NCBI GenBank assembly: GCA_033344895.1
Contig: JAWPMN010000001.1
Location: 3,666,001 to 3,730,000 of the forward strand
Reading direction: 5' to 3'
DNA from: Alphaproteobacteria bacterium
GTDB taxonomy: Bacteria > Pseudomonadota > Alphaproteobacteria > UBA8366 > Aestuariispiraceae
Length of the DNA: 64,000 nt
Position 1 is the first letter of the stretch; each line of letters begins with the position of its first letter. Below the pieces are notes generated by a model. The model was not told the origin of the DNA. It searched no databases and saw only the letters and a program-made list of their open reading frames with translations. Positions 9,001-15,336 of the stretch are shown here, piece after piece. The translations under genes were made by a program, and so were the position numbers.

Positions 9001-10894
9001 CGCCATCAGTGGCATCGGGGATGACAGGATCCTGGCCGGGGCGGGCAATGACGCGATCTTCGGCGGCGCGGGTGTCGACACGCTCGACTATCGCGACGAC
9101 CGGGCGGGCGTGACGATCGATCTGGTGAACGGCACCGCCGCGGGGGACGATGCCGGATCCGATGTGTTCAGCGGGATCGAGAATGCGGTCGGCGGCACGG
9201 GCAATGATGTCATCACCGGGACGGCCGCGATCAACAGGCTGATCGGCGGTGCAGGCGCGGACCGCATTCTGGCCGGGACCGAAGGCGAGGCGACCAGTGC
9301 CGCCCGGCGCGAGAACCTGATGACTTGGTCGGCCGCCTTCTCTGGCGCGCAGTACATCAAGGACGGAACCCGGGCCACGGCCCTCTCGTCAGACGGTCTC
9401 GCGGTCGGGGCGTCCGTATCGCGCCTGACGGCCAGCGCCGGCACCGGATTCCATCGCATGAACCGGCGGATCACCGTGTCCGAGGCCGGGACCTATACGA
9501 CATCGCTCTACGCCAAGGCGGAATCCGTATCCGGCCTCCGGTTCGAGATGGCGAGCGGCTGGAACGGCGGCGGGTTCGACCATTACGGCACGGCGGATTT
9601 CGATCTGGCCGGCGGCCGGGTCCTCGGCTCCGCCAGTGCGATCTCGGATGCCAGTGTCGAGGATGTCGGCAATGGCTGGTATCGCATCACGGCGACGATG
9701 GATCATGCCGCCGGCGGCTCGCATCTCAATGTCTACATGATGAACCGCGGGACCCATTACTTCACAGGCACCGGGTCGGAGAGCCTGATGATCGCCGGTG
9801 CCCAGTTCGAGCGGGGCACGACCGCCGGCACCTATGCCGAGACGACCCAGACGGTGATACGGTCCGCGGCGTCGGGGGATGTGCTGATCGGCGACGGTCA
9901 GGAGAACCTCGCAAACTGGTCGGACGCATTCGACAACGCGGCGTATTTCAAGAGCGGCGCCACGGTCGAGGCCGACGCGGCGGAGGGACCGGCGCCCGGC
10001 ATGCAGGCCGACCGTATCCTGGAGACCGACACGATCGCGCCGCATCGCATCGGCCGTGTCGTGAATGTCGCCGAGGCCGGGATTCATGTGACATCGATCT
10101 ATGCCAAGGCGGAAGAGGTCGACCATCTCCGCTTCGAACTGGCGAGCGGCTGGGATGGCGCGGGCTTCGCCCATTACGGGACCGCGGTCTACGATCTGGG
10201 GCAGGGCAGTGTGGCAGGCACGACGGCCAGTGTGCTGGGGGCGGATGTCGAGGATGTCGGCGACGGCTGGTATCGGATCTCGGCGAGGATGGAGATGGCC
10301 GCCGGTCAAAGCTATGTGAACGTCTACCTGCACAATGGCGGCACGCATGTCTATGACGGCGATGTGACCAACGGGTTGCTGCTGTCCGGCCTGCAGGTGG
10401 AAAGCGGCGGTGTCGCCTCGGATTATACCGGCACGACCGGACGCGCGGTCTCGGCCACCGGCGGCGACGATGTGCTGATCGCCGGCGCGGGCGACGACAC
10501 GCTGTCGGGCGGGACCGGAAACGACCGGTACGAGATGGCACGGAACGGCGGCGACAACACGATCCTGGACGCCGGCGGCACGGATGACAGCCTCGTGTTC
10601 GACGCCAGCGTCGCCCATGATCAGCTCTGGTTCGAGCGCAGCGGCGACGATCTTCTGGTCTCCATCATCGGCAATCAGGGCAGCGCCACCATCGCCGACT
10701 GGTATGCGACGGAAACCGCCCAGGTCGACACTTTCGTCGCCGGCGACGGGCGCGAACTGACCGCGTCGAGCGTGCAGCAGCTGGTCCAGGCCATGGCCCA
10801 GGAAACCAAACCCGGCGACGGCGACATCACCATGCCCCAAGATACCGAAGACAACCTCCAATCCGTCCTCGCTTCGGCCTGGACCACCGCATAA
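2..10894 (+). CDS. Giant RTX/cadherin protein with embedded subtilisin-type protease (5' end missing)
   Basis: The frame is open from the left edge and its first residues fall inside a cadherin-like repeat (compare DGLFSIDATSG with DGLFSIDPSSG near base 5240), so the true start lies upstream. Order by base: two cadherin-like repeats (2-465), a VCBS/tandem-95-like domain (470-725), a six-repeat propeller-like region (740-1890), RTX nonapeptides (1905-2080), a subtilase prodomain-like stretch (about 2265-2475), a peptidase S8 domain (about 2610-3510), RTX blocks (3815-4560 and around 4910), three cadherin-like repeats (5100-5990), another tandem-95 unit, RTX, then five ~178-residue modules alternating with RTX (6893-10440), and a terminal RTX-associated domain. 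In the numbering used here the triad is Asp889 (VIDSGID), His949 (NGHGTHVAG) and Ser1113 (GTSMAAPHV), with Asn1044 (SAGNN) for the oxyanion hole, so the protease should be active. RTX repeats and an acidic C-terminus point to type I secretion and calcium-dependent folding outside the cell. No HlyB/HlyD/TolC gene is in the window. Confidence 0.93.
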   Translation: MSDHDGLFSIDATSGAVTTNRAVDFEEQASYTLTAVAVSSTGATLTQDFTVAVDDLNDAPVFNPATLSVSEDVSVGSVVGTLSGTDQDFGDVLSFSLVNDADGRFSIDASTGVVSVARTLDFETAESHEIVALVTDSASASDTTTLTVQVQDVFEFPDLVARTVRLAQDSVANWSLETTVSDFERSTFSVAGAPSHGTVTVDADGQVQYQPDTGYFGSDSFSIRLTDDSGAHVDRTVSLEVVGPQATLESSGEAFDSTGRYSQAESKASAKFGDGNIGTFWVEAPTKSIHFRAHQPDGTLVGDEVVLFESPEFKSGIDAVQLAGGNAVVAWRGNPFYIQDYNATAVIVGSDGQPIGEPIVMWEGNTPSYFDLEAHPDGGFVFLRHSKAGSPEVHELHVQRFSSDGATIGEPVELLSATPGHIVGYPQVLALSDGGYALTWSEDHSLGTPAEDDTTVKVQLFDADGTARADAVVLDTFSVTTPAKLTELSNGNVSLAWQPRHSAFPRPNQTIETAVVSADGALLGDVTTVATQQGESLYLNEAQITHLPNNSYVVGWTERLPSGGAYREQVLVQVMSENGDLLGEPEIVHQSANMGLRDLTLVFDEASEQFLVSWRDGPSFDIFVTQLSYREVIDVAGTAGDDTLFAWTEGGTVEGLAGDDVLVGAQGDDTLDGGVGADILNGGAGDDILLADTLDAELSGGAGFDIVRLDVETGSVAIGSDQVGAASLSGVERVEISYVAEDADSLSEASDDGNDEGVDLLVDLSRGYARGALLKAQEDLGAEIVYGADGTIQFWNIEGDAAAGVDLFEELGLTGIAELNGQLSVDFQFESDVLPANALSQEVSGSDFEARAIPNDPNVGSLYGLQRIGAYDAWDKQTGSADVTVAVIDSGIDLDHADLQGNLWVNEGEIWGDGIDNDGNGYIDDYNGYDFVNNRGIGPGYSRDDDNGHGTHVAGTIAAQGNNGIGISGVAWNASLMAVKVLDGGGSGSIADIVEGIRYATMMGARVSNNSYGGRGYSHYYTSISTAISEARDAGSIFVASAGNNGSSNENSYASYPASFTHANIVSVASTTSTDSLSYFSNYGATSVDLGAPGHSIYSTYRGGGYRTLSGTSMAAPHVTGSIALLLSENPELTYSEAIDAILDNVDRVSSLSGRSVTGGRLNVAAAIDSLGDTSAPELSVRNLILSSDVEAVSIGFVVSDNYGEEITVTTDGVDYGSISFNVNTQTLTYQAGTGAYIDDFTVTARDLSDNAATQNMRVTRVTDDGGAILTGDASDEAIFGGDSADTISGGAGNDYLVGGAGDDLLMGGDGADTIYGGDGIDTVSFADATTGIVASLASNSGGNDILFDVEALVGSDFADTLSGSSGDDTLTGGAGDDVLDGGSGADVLIGGAGDDVLDGGVGDDTLIGGEGADLATYTWDQSGVTISLADGTQTGAAAVDTLIDIEGVIAGGGDDLLIGDAGGNEFQGGDGNDTILGGAGIDTLFGMNGDDTLAGGAGADSLYGGDGDDVIYAGAGDYVNGGAGSDTLDLGYISGDATVDFDSGTVFFGDSGTITFLNIEKVAYSIAENGTVTATADADFFASTNGNMVDYSGSDGAVSLDLEIGIASGGYAEGDLVQGMTHVRGSDFDDAFRGSAGNDTIIGGAGSDTLTLRGAYSDYLLSSDVGTLVLADQVSGRDGTDRISGVESIVFSDRTITAGSGIVLLPTHGSAEENAGAGLSVAHVGLLSLGGESFSLSLADDFDGLFSIDPSSGVITTTGDLDHEAVAAYTLTVVATGDLGGSEETSVTVTVDDVNEAPVDLGVSSFTVSEDAAPGDGFATLSVNDPDAGDSHSFALTQDAEGRFSIDAETGVIRVAGALDYEGAPSHVISVRGTDAGGLSNDWDVTIAVSDANDAPDVPSIALVDSIGEHATIGAVVGTATAHDQDAGDSLRFALVDDHGGAFAIDAESGVITLAGGLDYETDAAPVLEVRATDSGGLSTTGSATLTVTDENDAPVSGADRFDTAEETAITLDVMQLVSNDADPDGDVFSFGGVENAIGGTVMQDGTEIVFTPDEEFVGTGTFDYIVTDIHGAASTITVSLDVAAQTIVAEGGDGSDTLRGGSAHDTLSGGDGSDTLMGRKGNDVLMGGAGDDLYVYRIGDGADILDETVADGQDGGRDTLRFGAGITAERVEAQIEGRDLVLRFVSDDDGSEAGVQAAGDVLRLRNWLDSAARIEGFTFEDQPGRTLSASEMLSRFGGSGDEDFTWTEAAVSLFGRGGADRLVTGDNDDTLSGGTGNDILIAGGGHDRLDGGGPTNLLSWSENFAQDVYYKDDLSPSAGDVDSPVDGARVTRLSPGDGTRMHRLIRTVEVVEAGVHTVSVYAMADELDGLRLEFASGWDGANFAHYGTAAFNIEDGSVVGTNRDVSGAQVDDVGGGWYRVSARMEFSPGTSYVNVNVRNGGADVFNGDTATGLYMSGLQMERGEVAGEYVATRATASLEPDGDDHLEGGGGNDVLNGGAGNDILIGGGAENQLTWSGDFENRVYIKDGVSVEAADQGPQGGVEAYRLSASGANGFHRMSREVRVDASGVHTASIFVRADQLDHLRFELASGWDNASFNHYGTAVFDLGEARTASRSGAVRGTAVEDVGNGWLRVSAQMAFDPGLSYFNVYLHDGSYYAFGDRPGDSLLIAGAQLEMGSSVGAYVGTEDSPVLTGQEDGSDHLVGGDGDDRVYAGAGADTIVGGSGRGNDVYSGGSGEDTIVYSSAVAGIDVDLDAGYGRGADIDRDTLSGIEHVVGGAGSDRLSGTSDANRIEGGAGDDLIIGGDGDDILSGDTTQNLMTWSEDFSNGAYRKDGVDLETQNGIGPAFGMTTTRVVSSDAGVIHRMTRAVSVATDGLHTLSAYVRADELSHLRFELASGWNNSAFDHYGQVVFDAGTGRVHSSQGAIHAAKVTDAGDGWYRVEATMPFAAGTSYVNTYLHDGNSHAFSDDGTSGLYLTGMQFESGPAASSYHATQSGSNAISGIGDDRILAGAGNDAIFGGAGVDTLDYRDDRAGVTIDLVNGTAAGDDAGSDVFSGIENAVGGTGNDVITGTAAINRLIGGAGADRILAGTEGEATSAARRENLMTWSAAFSGAQYIKDGTRATALSSDGLAVGASVSRLTASAGTGFHRMNRRITVSEAGTYTTSLYAKAESVSGLRFEMASGWNGGGFDHYGTADFDLAGGRVLGSASAISDASVEDVGNGWYRITATMDHAAGGSHLNVYMMNRGTHYFTGTGSESLMIAGAQFERGTTAGTYAETTQTVIRSAASGDVLIGDGQENLANWSDAFDNAAYFKSGATVEADAAEGPAPGMQADRILETDTIAPHRIGRVVNVAEAGIHVTSIYAKAEEVDHLRFELASGWDGAGFAHYGTAVYDLGQGSVAGTTASVLGADVEDVGDGWYRISARMEMAAGQSYVNVYLHNGGTHVYDGDVTNGLLLSGLQVESGGVASDYTGTTGRAVSATGGDDVLIAGAGDDTLSGGTGNDRYEMARNGGDNTILDAGGTDDSLVFDASVAHDQLWFERSGDDLLVSIIGNQGSATIADWYATETAQVDTFVAGDGRELTASSVQQLVQAMAQETKPGDGDITMPQDTEDNLQSVLASAWTTA
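6893..7432 (+). repeat. Jelly-roll-like module 1 of 5 in the giant protein
   Basis: Encodes about 180 residues opening with NLLSWSENF and closing with GLYMSGLQMERGEVAGEYVA. Shared marks with the other four copies are an N-L-x-x-W-S opening, a KDxx or KDG turn, HRxxR, LEFASGWD or FELASGW, HYGTA, GGGWYRVSA or GNGWYR, and a final Q-x-E-x-G. The same style of opening and closing (NLLxxSExF ... GWYR ... GxQxExG) is known from phage tail and spike proteins and some surface proteins, where it is thought to form a beta-sandwich that may bind glycans; that function is inference here. Confidence 0.8.
7538..8068 (+). repeat. Jelly-roll-like module 2 of 5 in the giant protein
   Basis: Opens with NQLTWSGDF, keeps KDGVS, HRMSREV, FELASGWDNASFNHYGTA and GNGWLRVSA, and ends with AGAQLEMGSSVGAYVGT. 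It is preceded by a short RTX block (about 7450-7530) and followed by a longer one (8095-8450). Divergence from module 1 at the protein level is large enough that these are old duplications, not a recent tandem array. Confidence 0.8.
8456..8989 (+). repeat. Jelly-roll-like module 3 of 5 in the giant protein
   Basis: Opens with NLMTWSEDF, keeps YRKDGV, HRMTRAV, LRFELASGWNNSAFDHYG, GDGWYRVEATM, SYVNTYLHDG and ends LTGMQFESGPAASSYHAT. RTX repeats lie on both sides. Confidence 0.8.
9314..9850 (+). repeat. Jelly-roll-like module 4 of 5 in the giant protein
   Basis: Opens with NLMTWSAAF, keeps YIKDGT, HRMNRRITV, LRFEMASGWNGGGFDHYG, GNGWYRITATM, LNVYMMNRGTHYF and ends IAGAQFERGTTAGTYAET. Only about 55 bases separate it from module 5, so no full RTX block sits between these two copies. 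Confidence 0.8.
9905..10440 (+). repeat. Jelly-roll-like module 5 of 5 in the giant protein
   Basis: Opens with NLANWSDAF, keeps YFKSGA, HRIGRVVNV, LRFELASGWDGAGFAHYG, GDGWYRISARM, SYVNVYLHNGGTHVYDGD and ends LSGLQVESGGVASDYTGT. It is followed by the last RTX repeats and a domain of the type that closes many RTX proteins (LWFERSGDDLLVS, then TIADWY), about bases 10600-10800. Confidence 0.8.
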
Positions 10895-11118
10895 CCAAAC
10901 CCCAAACCAATCCGACGCAACGTCACGGTTTCTTCATCGACAGGTCCAATTCCCGTCACCGGATTCCGGCACATACCGACCCGGTAACCGGGAAGCATGG
11001 GACGCCGCCCGGGATCCTCACCGGCCCCGTCGAACAGATCGTTGGCGGGGCCGGACCATTTCCCGATACCCTTTCGGTCCATGGCACATCGTCCTAAGCT
11101 GTTCCAAAGGGGGATAGG

Positions 11119-11964
11119 ATGAGCCAGGCGCCGACGCATTGGACGGAATTCGACAAGCTCTACAACCTGCCGGACCCGCGTCCCTATTTCCGGGGCGTGG
11201 CGACCGGCGACTACAGGATGCCCGGCGTCATGGCAGCAGCGCTGCGTCGCCTCATCCCGGCCCTGCGGGCAAGCAACGACCGTCCGGCCCGGCTCGTTGA
11301 CTTCGCGTCCGGGTACGGGGCGGTCGGGATGTGCCTGCGGACCGGGCGCGAGATGGCGGATCTCTACGCCTATTTTGCCAAGGATGCCGCACCGGAAGGG
11401 GATGCGGCACATTTCGCCGGGTGGCGACGGGACTTTTCCATCGAACCGCACCGGATCGATGCAATCGACATTGCCGACCGGGCTCTGGACTATGCCCGCG
11501 CCTGCGGCGTGATCGACCAGGGACATACCGACAATCTCATGGAGCACCCGCCGGGCGAAGCACTGAAGGCTGTCTTGTCGAAGGCCGACCTTGTCTATGA
11601 ATGCGGCGCGATCGGCGATCATGTCGCCGCGGCTATGACGGCCCTGATCGAAGCGGCCAGTCCGAACCGTCCCGTCCTGGTGTTGAGCCCACGGCCTCGG
11701 GTCAATCTCGGGCCGCTTCGCAAGGCGTTGGATGCGCGCCAGTACGAATTGCGGACGGCAGTGCCGGGCATACGATATCGCCGTGCCTTCTCGCCCGAGG
11801 AAATGCGGGAGGAACTGGCGGCCGGACTTCAGAACGGCATCGCGGCGGAAGAGTGCACGGTCGATGACTATTTTCGTGTCGATCTGCGGCTGGCTGTTCC
11901 TGCCGAACGCGACGCGGAACCGCTTTTGCAGTCACTGACGGGGATGATGGAGGACGATCGCTAG
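11119..11964 (+). CDS. SAM-dependent methyltransferase-like protein
   Basis: 281 residues with an excellent ribosome site (AAAGGGGGATAGG directly before the ATG). LVDFASGYGAVG (about residues 58-69) looks like the glycine-rich SAM-binding motif I of class I methyltransferases, and AIDIADRALDYA (about residues 115-126) like motif II with its acidic residue. A later stretch, ADLVYECGAIGDH, sits where motif IV would be. No signal peptide or membrane segment is seen, so it should be cytoplasmic. The substrate is not apparent. It begins 224 bases after the giant RTX gene on the same strand, but nothing shows that it acts on that protein. Its last four bases overlap the stop of the convergent gamma-glutamyltranspeptidase gene. 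The fold call is moderately safe; the activity is inferred. Confidence 0.6.
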   Translation: MSQAPTHWTEFDKLYNLPDPRPYFRGVATGDYRMPGVMAAALRRLIPALRASNDRPARLVDFASGYGAVGMCLRTGREMADLYAYFAKDAAPEGDAAHFAGWRRDFSIEPHRIDAIDIADRALDYARACGVIDQGHTDNLMEHPPGEALKAVLSKADLVYECGAIGDHVAAAMTALIEAASPNRPVLVLSPRPRVNLGPLRKALDARQYELRTAVPGIRYRRAFSPEEMREELAAGLQNGIAAEECTVDDYFRVDLRLAVPAERDAEPLLQSLTGMMEDDR

Positions 11965-13895
11965 GACCCGTCCAGCAGGGACTGGAAGACGGCGTCCAGA
12001 TCCCGGTTCAGATTGCGCTCCCCGACCGCCATGCCCTCGCGTCTGGGGTCCGCCCCGCCGACCAGAACGCCGCCGGAGAATTCTACGCCGTGCAGGCCGC
12101 TGGCCATGGACCGGCGGGCAACGTCATAGCCGCGCAGTTCCAGAACATGCGCAGCACTGTCCAGGACGCTGCTGTCCTCCAGTTCCATGGCGCCGTTGCG
12201 GTTCAGGAAGTGGGGCTGTTCGATCGCCTCCTGGATGGACAACTCCCAATCCAGGACACCGACCAGCGTCTTTGCCACATAACCGATGATCCGGCTCCCC
12301 CCCGGCGATCCCAAGGCCAGCCTCGGTTCTCCGCCCGGTCCGAAGACCAGGGTCGGGGCCATGGAACTGCGCGGGCGCTTTCCGGGTTCGAAACGGTTGG
12401 CAACCGGCACGCCGTCATTTTCCGCACGCCAGGCAAAGTCCGTCAGCTGATTGTTCAGCAGGAACCCACCGACCATCACACGGGATCCGAAGCCGTTTTC
12501 AATGGAACTGGTCATCGAGGCGACCGACCCGTTTCGATCGACGGCGACGAGGTGGGTCGTCGAGGGAAGCTCGGGACTGCGATCGGACGACAGGGTATCC
12601 AGCATCGCGCGGTCCCCGACGGGATCGCCGGGTTCCCGGTCGACCTTGCCGTCGCTGCCGAGGTCCATGGATGCGGCCCGCTGTGACAGATAGGGCACCG
12701 CAAGCATCTCGGTAAGCGGCACGTCGACAAAATCGGTGTCGGCCAGGTACCGGTTTCTGTCCGCAAAGGCCAGACGCATCGCCTCCGCAAAAATCTGGAT
12801 ACCGTCCGCCGAACCGGGGGGCTCCCGCCGGATGTCCTGCGGCGCATATTCCAGCATTCCCAGGATCTGCAGGACGGTTGACCCTCCTGAAGAGGGCGGT
12901 GCCATGCCGCATACCCGATAGATGCGGTAATGCAGACAAAGGTTGTCCCGTCGCACGGCCTTGTAAGCGGCCAGATCATCCAGGCTCAGCGCGCCCGGGT
13001 TTCGATCGGCGTTGCGAACGGCATAGACCATAGCCTGCGCGATCGGGCCCTGATAGAAGGCGTCGGCCCCATCCTCCGCAATGGTTCGAAACGAGGCCGC
13101 CAGTGCAGGGTTGCGAAGACGGGTTCCGATCGGCAGGGGCTGCCCGGATTCCGGATCGAAGAAATAGGATGCTGCAGGCTCCATCGCGTCCAGCAGGGCG
13201 GTTTCGCCGATCAGGGTGTGCATGCGCGGGCTGACCGGGAATCCGTCCTCTGCCAGTTCGATGGCGGGCTGGAACAGATCGGCCCAGGGCAGGGCGCCGT
13301 GGTCGCGATGGACCATCTCAAGCATGCGCAGCAGCCCGGGCACACCGACCGAGGCGCCGCCTGTCAGGGCCTCCGTGAATGACTTGAAACTGCCGTCCCT
13401 GTTGCGGAGATAGTCGTCACTGCCTTCCATGGGGGCAGTTTCGCGCCCGTCATAGGAATAGAGGTCATCGCGTTCCGCGTCCCAATACAGGAGGAACCCG
13501 CCGCCGCCGATGCCCGAACTTTGCGGCTCGACGAGGTTGAGCACCATCTGCGCGGCGATGATGGCATCGGCCGCCGTTCCGCCATCGGCCATGACCGCCG
13601 CACCAATCTGGGCCGCAACCGGATGGGCCGCGACCATCATGTAGTCGTGGGCGTAGACGGCATTCTTGGAGAAAACGCCGGTTGCTGCCTCCGGCGCAAT
13701 GCCCTCGGCGGAGGCCGGCGGGCGGCCCTGGGGCGCAGGGGATTTTGCGACAATCGCCGGCCGGTCATCCGTCGTGCCGGGATCGCCGAACAGCAGCGCC
13801 AGAACACCGCCGCCCAACATCACGACACCGCCGATTGCAGTTACGCCGACGGCGGCACGAAACAGGGCAGCAATGCGTCCGGTTCTATTCGTCAT
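11961..13895 (-). CDS. ggt: Gamma-glutamyltranspeptidase
   Basis: Cleaves the gamma-glutamyl bond of glutathione and similar compounds, in the periplasm. The precursor has an N-terminal hydrophobic segment (VTAIGGVVMLGGGVLALLF) that is a signal or membrane anchor. The family self-cleaves to expose a Thr as nucleophile of the small subunit; here that residue is Thr446 at the start of TTHLVAVDRNGSVASMT, which matches the family signature. GFLLNNQLTDF and the GSPGG loop are also present. Length (644 residues) is slightly above the usual 560-590 because of the proline-rich linker after the membrane segment. I chose the ATG at 13895; a GTG at 13919 would add eight residues. The start overlaps the end of the upstream small gene by 11 bases, so the two are probably co-transcribed. 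Confidence 0.93.
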   Translation of the reverse strand: MTNRTGRIAALFRAAVGVTAIGGVVMLGGGVLALLFGDPGTTDDRPAIVAKSPAPQGRPPASAEGIAPEAATGVFSKNAVYAHDYMMVAAHPVAAQIGAAVMADGGTAADAIIAAQMVLNLVEPQSSGIGGGGFLLYWDAERDDLYSYDGRETAPMEGSDDYLRNRDGSFKSFTEALTGGASVGVPGLLRMLEMVHRDHGALPWADLFQPAIELAEDGFPVSPRMHTLIGETALLDAMEPAASYFFDPESGQPLPIGTRLRNPALAASFRTIAEDGADAFYQGPIAQAMVYAVRNADRNPGALSLDDLAAYKAVRRDNLCLHYRIYRVCGMAPPSSGGSTVLQILGMLEYAPQDIRREPPGSADGIQIFAEAMRLAFADRNRYLADTDFVDVPLTEMLAVPYLSQRAASMDLGSDGKVDREPGDPVGDRAMLDTLSSDRSPELPSTTHLVAVDRNGSVASMTSSIENGFGSRVMVGGFLLNNQLTDFAWRAENDGVPVANRFEPGKRPRSSMAPTLVFGPGGEPRLALGSPGGSRIIGYVAKTLVGVLDWELSIQEAIEQPHFLNRNGAMELEDSSVLDSAAHVLELRGYDVARRSMASGLHGVEFSGGVLVGGADPRREGMAVGERNLNRDLDAVFQSLLDGS

Positions 13896-14181
13896 TCGGG
13901 TCAGGCGTTGCCAGATCACGCCCGCTGTCGGTCAGCTTGCAGACCAGCCAGTCGGGCTTCAGGGGATTGTTGAACCAGGGCTCGGCCCAGCCCTGTTCGA
14001 TGCAACTGCGAACGGTCCTGTCGCTGATGCGCTGCCCTTCGTCATCGAACAGGGGCAGCTTGCCCCCGGGCTGTCGCAATCCGCGCCGCAGATAGGCCAT
14101 CTGCACCTTGGTTGGCCTTGCCCCCCCGCGCATTGCGGTCGGCTTTACGTCCTTCAGCGAAATGACCCTCGTTTGCGTCAT
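13885..14181 (-). CDS. Small conserved-type hypothetical protein
   Basis: 98 residues starting at the ATG at 14181, preceded by CAGGAACC as a possible ribosome site. The sequence reads like a real protein: a basic N-terminal part (SLKDVKPTAMRGGARPTK), then KLPLFDDEGQRISDRTVRSCIEQGWAEPWF and a final KPDWLVCKLTDSGRDLA. The pattern of helix, helix and 'WLVCKLTDSGR' resembles a winged-helix fold in which the last segment forms the wing, so DNA or protein binding is possible. No catalytic motif is seen. It overlaps ggt by 11 bases and follows the DUF815 ATPase gene on the same strand with a 93-base gap. Function unknown. Confidence 0.6.
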   Translation of the reverse strand: MTQTRVISLKDVKPTAMRGGARPTKVQMAYLRRGLRQPGGKLPLFDDEGQRISDRTVRSCIEQGWAEPWFNNPLKPDWLVCKLTDSGRDLATPDPNDE

Positions 14182-14274
14182 GGTTCCTGCCGTAGCTCCC
14201 CTCGACCAGTATGGTAAGGGAAGCCGCAGGAATTGGGCAAGTGGCCAGGGCAACTGGGTCCTGGATTGCGCCGG

Positions 14275-15129
14275 CTAGAGAGAAACCCCCAGCCTGCCGG
14301 CAAGATCCTGAATGAACTGCCAGGCGACCCGACCCGATCGCGCGCCCCGTGTCACGGTCCATTCCACCGCCATTGGACGCCATTCATCCTCTTCGATCGG
14401 CAGGTCATATGCCGCCACATAGCCGCGGATCATCTCGAAATAGGTCTGCTGATCGCAGGAATGGAAGCCGAGCCAGAGACCGAAGCGATCCGACAGGGAC
14501 ACCTTTTCCTCCACGGCCTCCGACGGGTTCACCGCGGTCGAGCGTTCGTTCTCGATCATGTCACGCGGCATCAGGTGGCGCCGGTTCGACGTGGCGTAGA
14601 ACAGGACATTGTCCGGCCGTCCCTCGACACCGCCTTCAAGGACGGCCTTCAGGGATTTGTAGGCGGCATCCTGACCGTCGAAGGACAGGTCGTCGCAGAA
14701 CAGGATGAAGCGCCTCGCGGACCCGCGCAGAAGACTCAGCAGTTTCGGCAGGGTGGGGATGTCTTCCCGATGCAGTTCCACGAGCGCGAGGGTGCCGTCG
14801 GTCTCTGCATTGACGGCCGCATGGGCGGCCTTGACCAGGGAACTCTTTCCGGCCCCGCGGGCGCCCCACAACAAGGCATTGTTCGCCGGCAGGCCCTGCG
14901 CGAAACGCCGCGTGTTTTCCAGCATCTGGTCGCGCTGCAGGGTCACGCCCTGCAGCAGGGCAATATCGACCCGGTTCACATTCTCGACCGGGTCCAGGCG
15001 TTCCGTTTCCGCGTTCCAGACAAAGGCCTCCGCGTCCGGCACCTCAAAGGGAGGGCGGGGTTCCGGGGCCAGGCGATCCAGCGCGTCGGCAATGCGTTTC
15101 AGGGTGTCCAGCGTTTCGCGGTCCGTCAT
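14275..15129 (-). CDS. DUF815-family AAA-type ATPase
   Basis: 284 residues. A P-loop GARGAGKSS at residues 89-97 and a Walker B strand FILFCDDLSF give an ATPase of the DUF815 group, which is widespread in Alphaproteobacteria. YATSNRRHLMPRDM is the sensor-like stretch typical of the family (a 'TSNRRHL' motif), followed by LSDRFGLWLGF. No membrane segment. The biological role of the family is not established; its AAA fold suggests remodelling of a protein partner. It is transcribed toward ggt and divergently from yajC, sharing a 207-base intergenic region with it. Confidence 0.88.
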   Translation of the reverse strand: MTDRETLDTLKRIADALDRLAPEPRPPFEVPDAEAFVWNAETERLDPVENVNRVDIALLQGVTLQRDQMLENTRRFAQGLPANNALLWGARGAGKSSLVKAAHAAVNAETDGTLALVELHREDIPTLPKLLSLLRGSARRFILFCDDLSFDGQDAAYKSLKAVLEGGVEGRPDNVLFYATSNRRHLMPRDMIENERSTAVNPSEAVEEKVSLSDRFGLWLGFHSCDQQTYFEMIRGYVAAYDLPIEEDEWRPMAVEWTVTRGARSGRVAWQFIQDLAGRLGVSL

Positions 15130-15247
15130 GGCTCATGTCCGAATGTTGTTGCATCGCCGGAATCGGGCGGGAAGGGCGGCGAGCCTATCGCCGTACCCAT
15201 GCCCGGTCAATCGCGCGGAAAACCGCCGATTGGACCGTTTCGCGGCA

Positions 15248-15275
15248 TTGCACTTTCGCCAGCGGTCCGTATAGT
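15248..15275 (+). promoter_or_regulatory. Candidate sigma-70 promoter for yajC-secDF
   Basis: TTGCAC (15248-15253) and TATAGT (15270-15275) are separated by 16 bases and lie about 60 bases before the yajC start. Both boxes match the housekeeping consensus at five or four of six positions. Not tested. Confidence 0.45.
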
Positions 15276-15336
15276 CCCGGGCGACTTGTTTGCCGGGATG
15301 GTCCGGCGATTTCCTTGACGATTGGGAGCGTATCCA

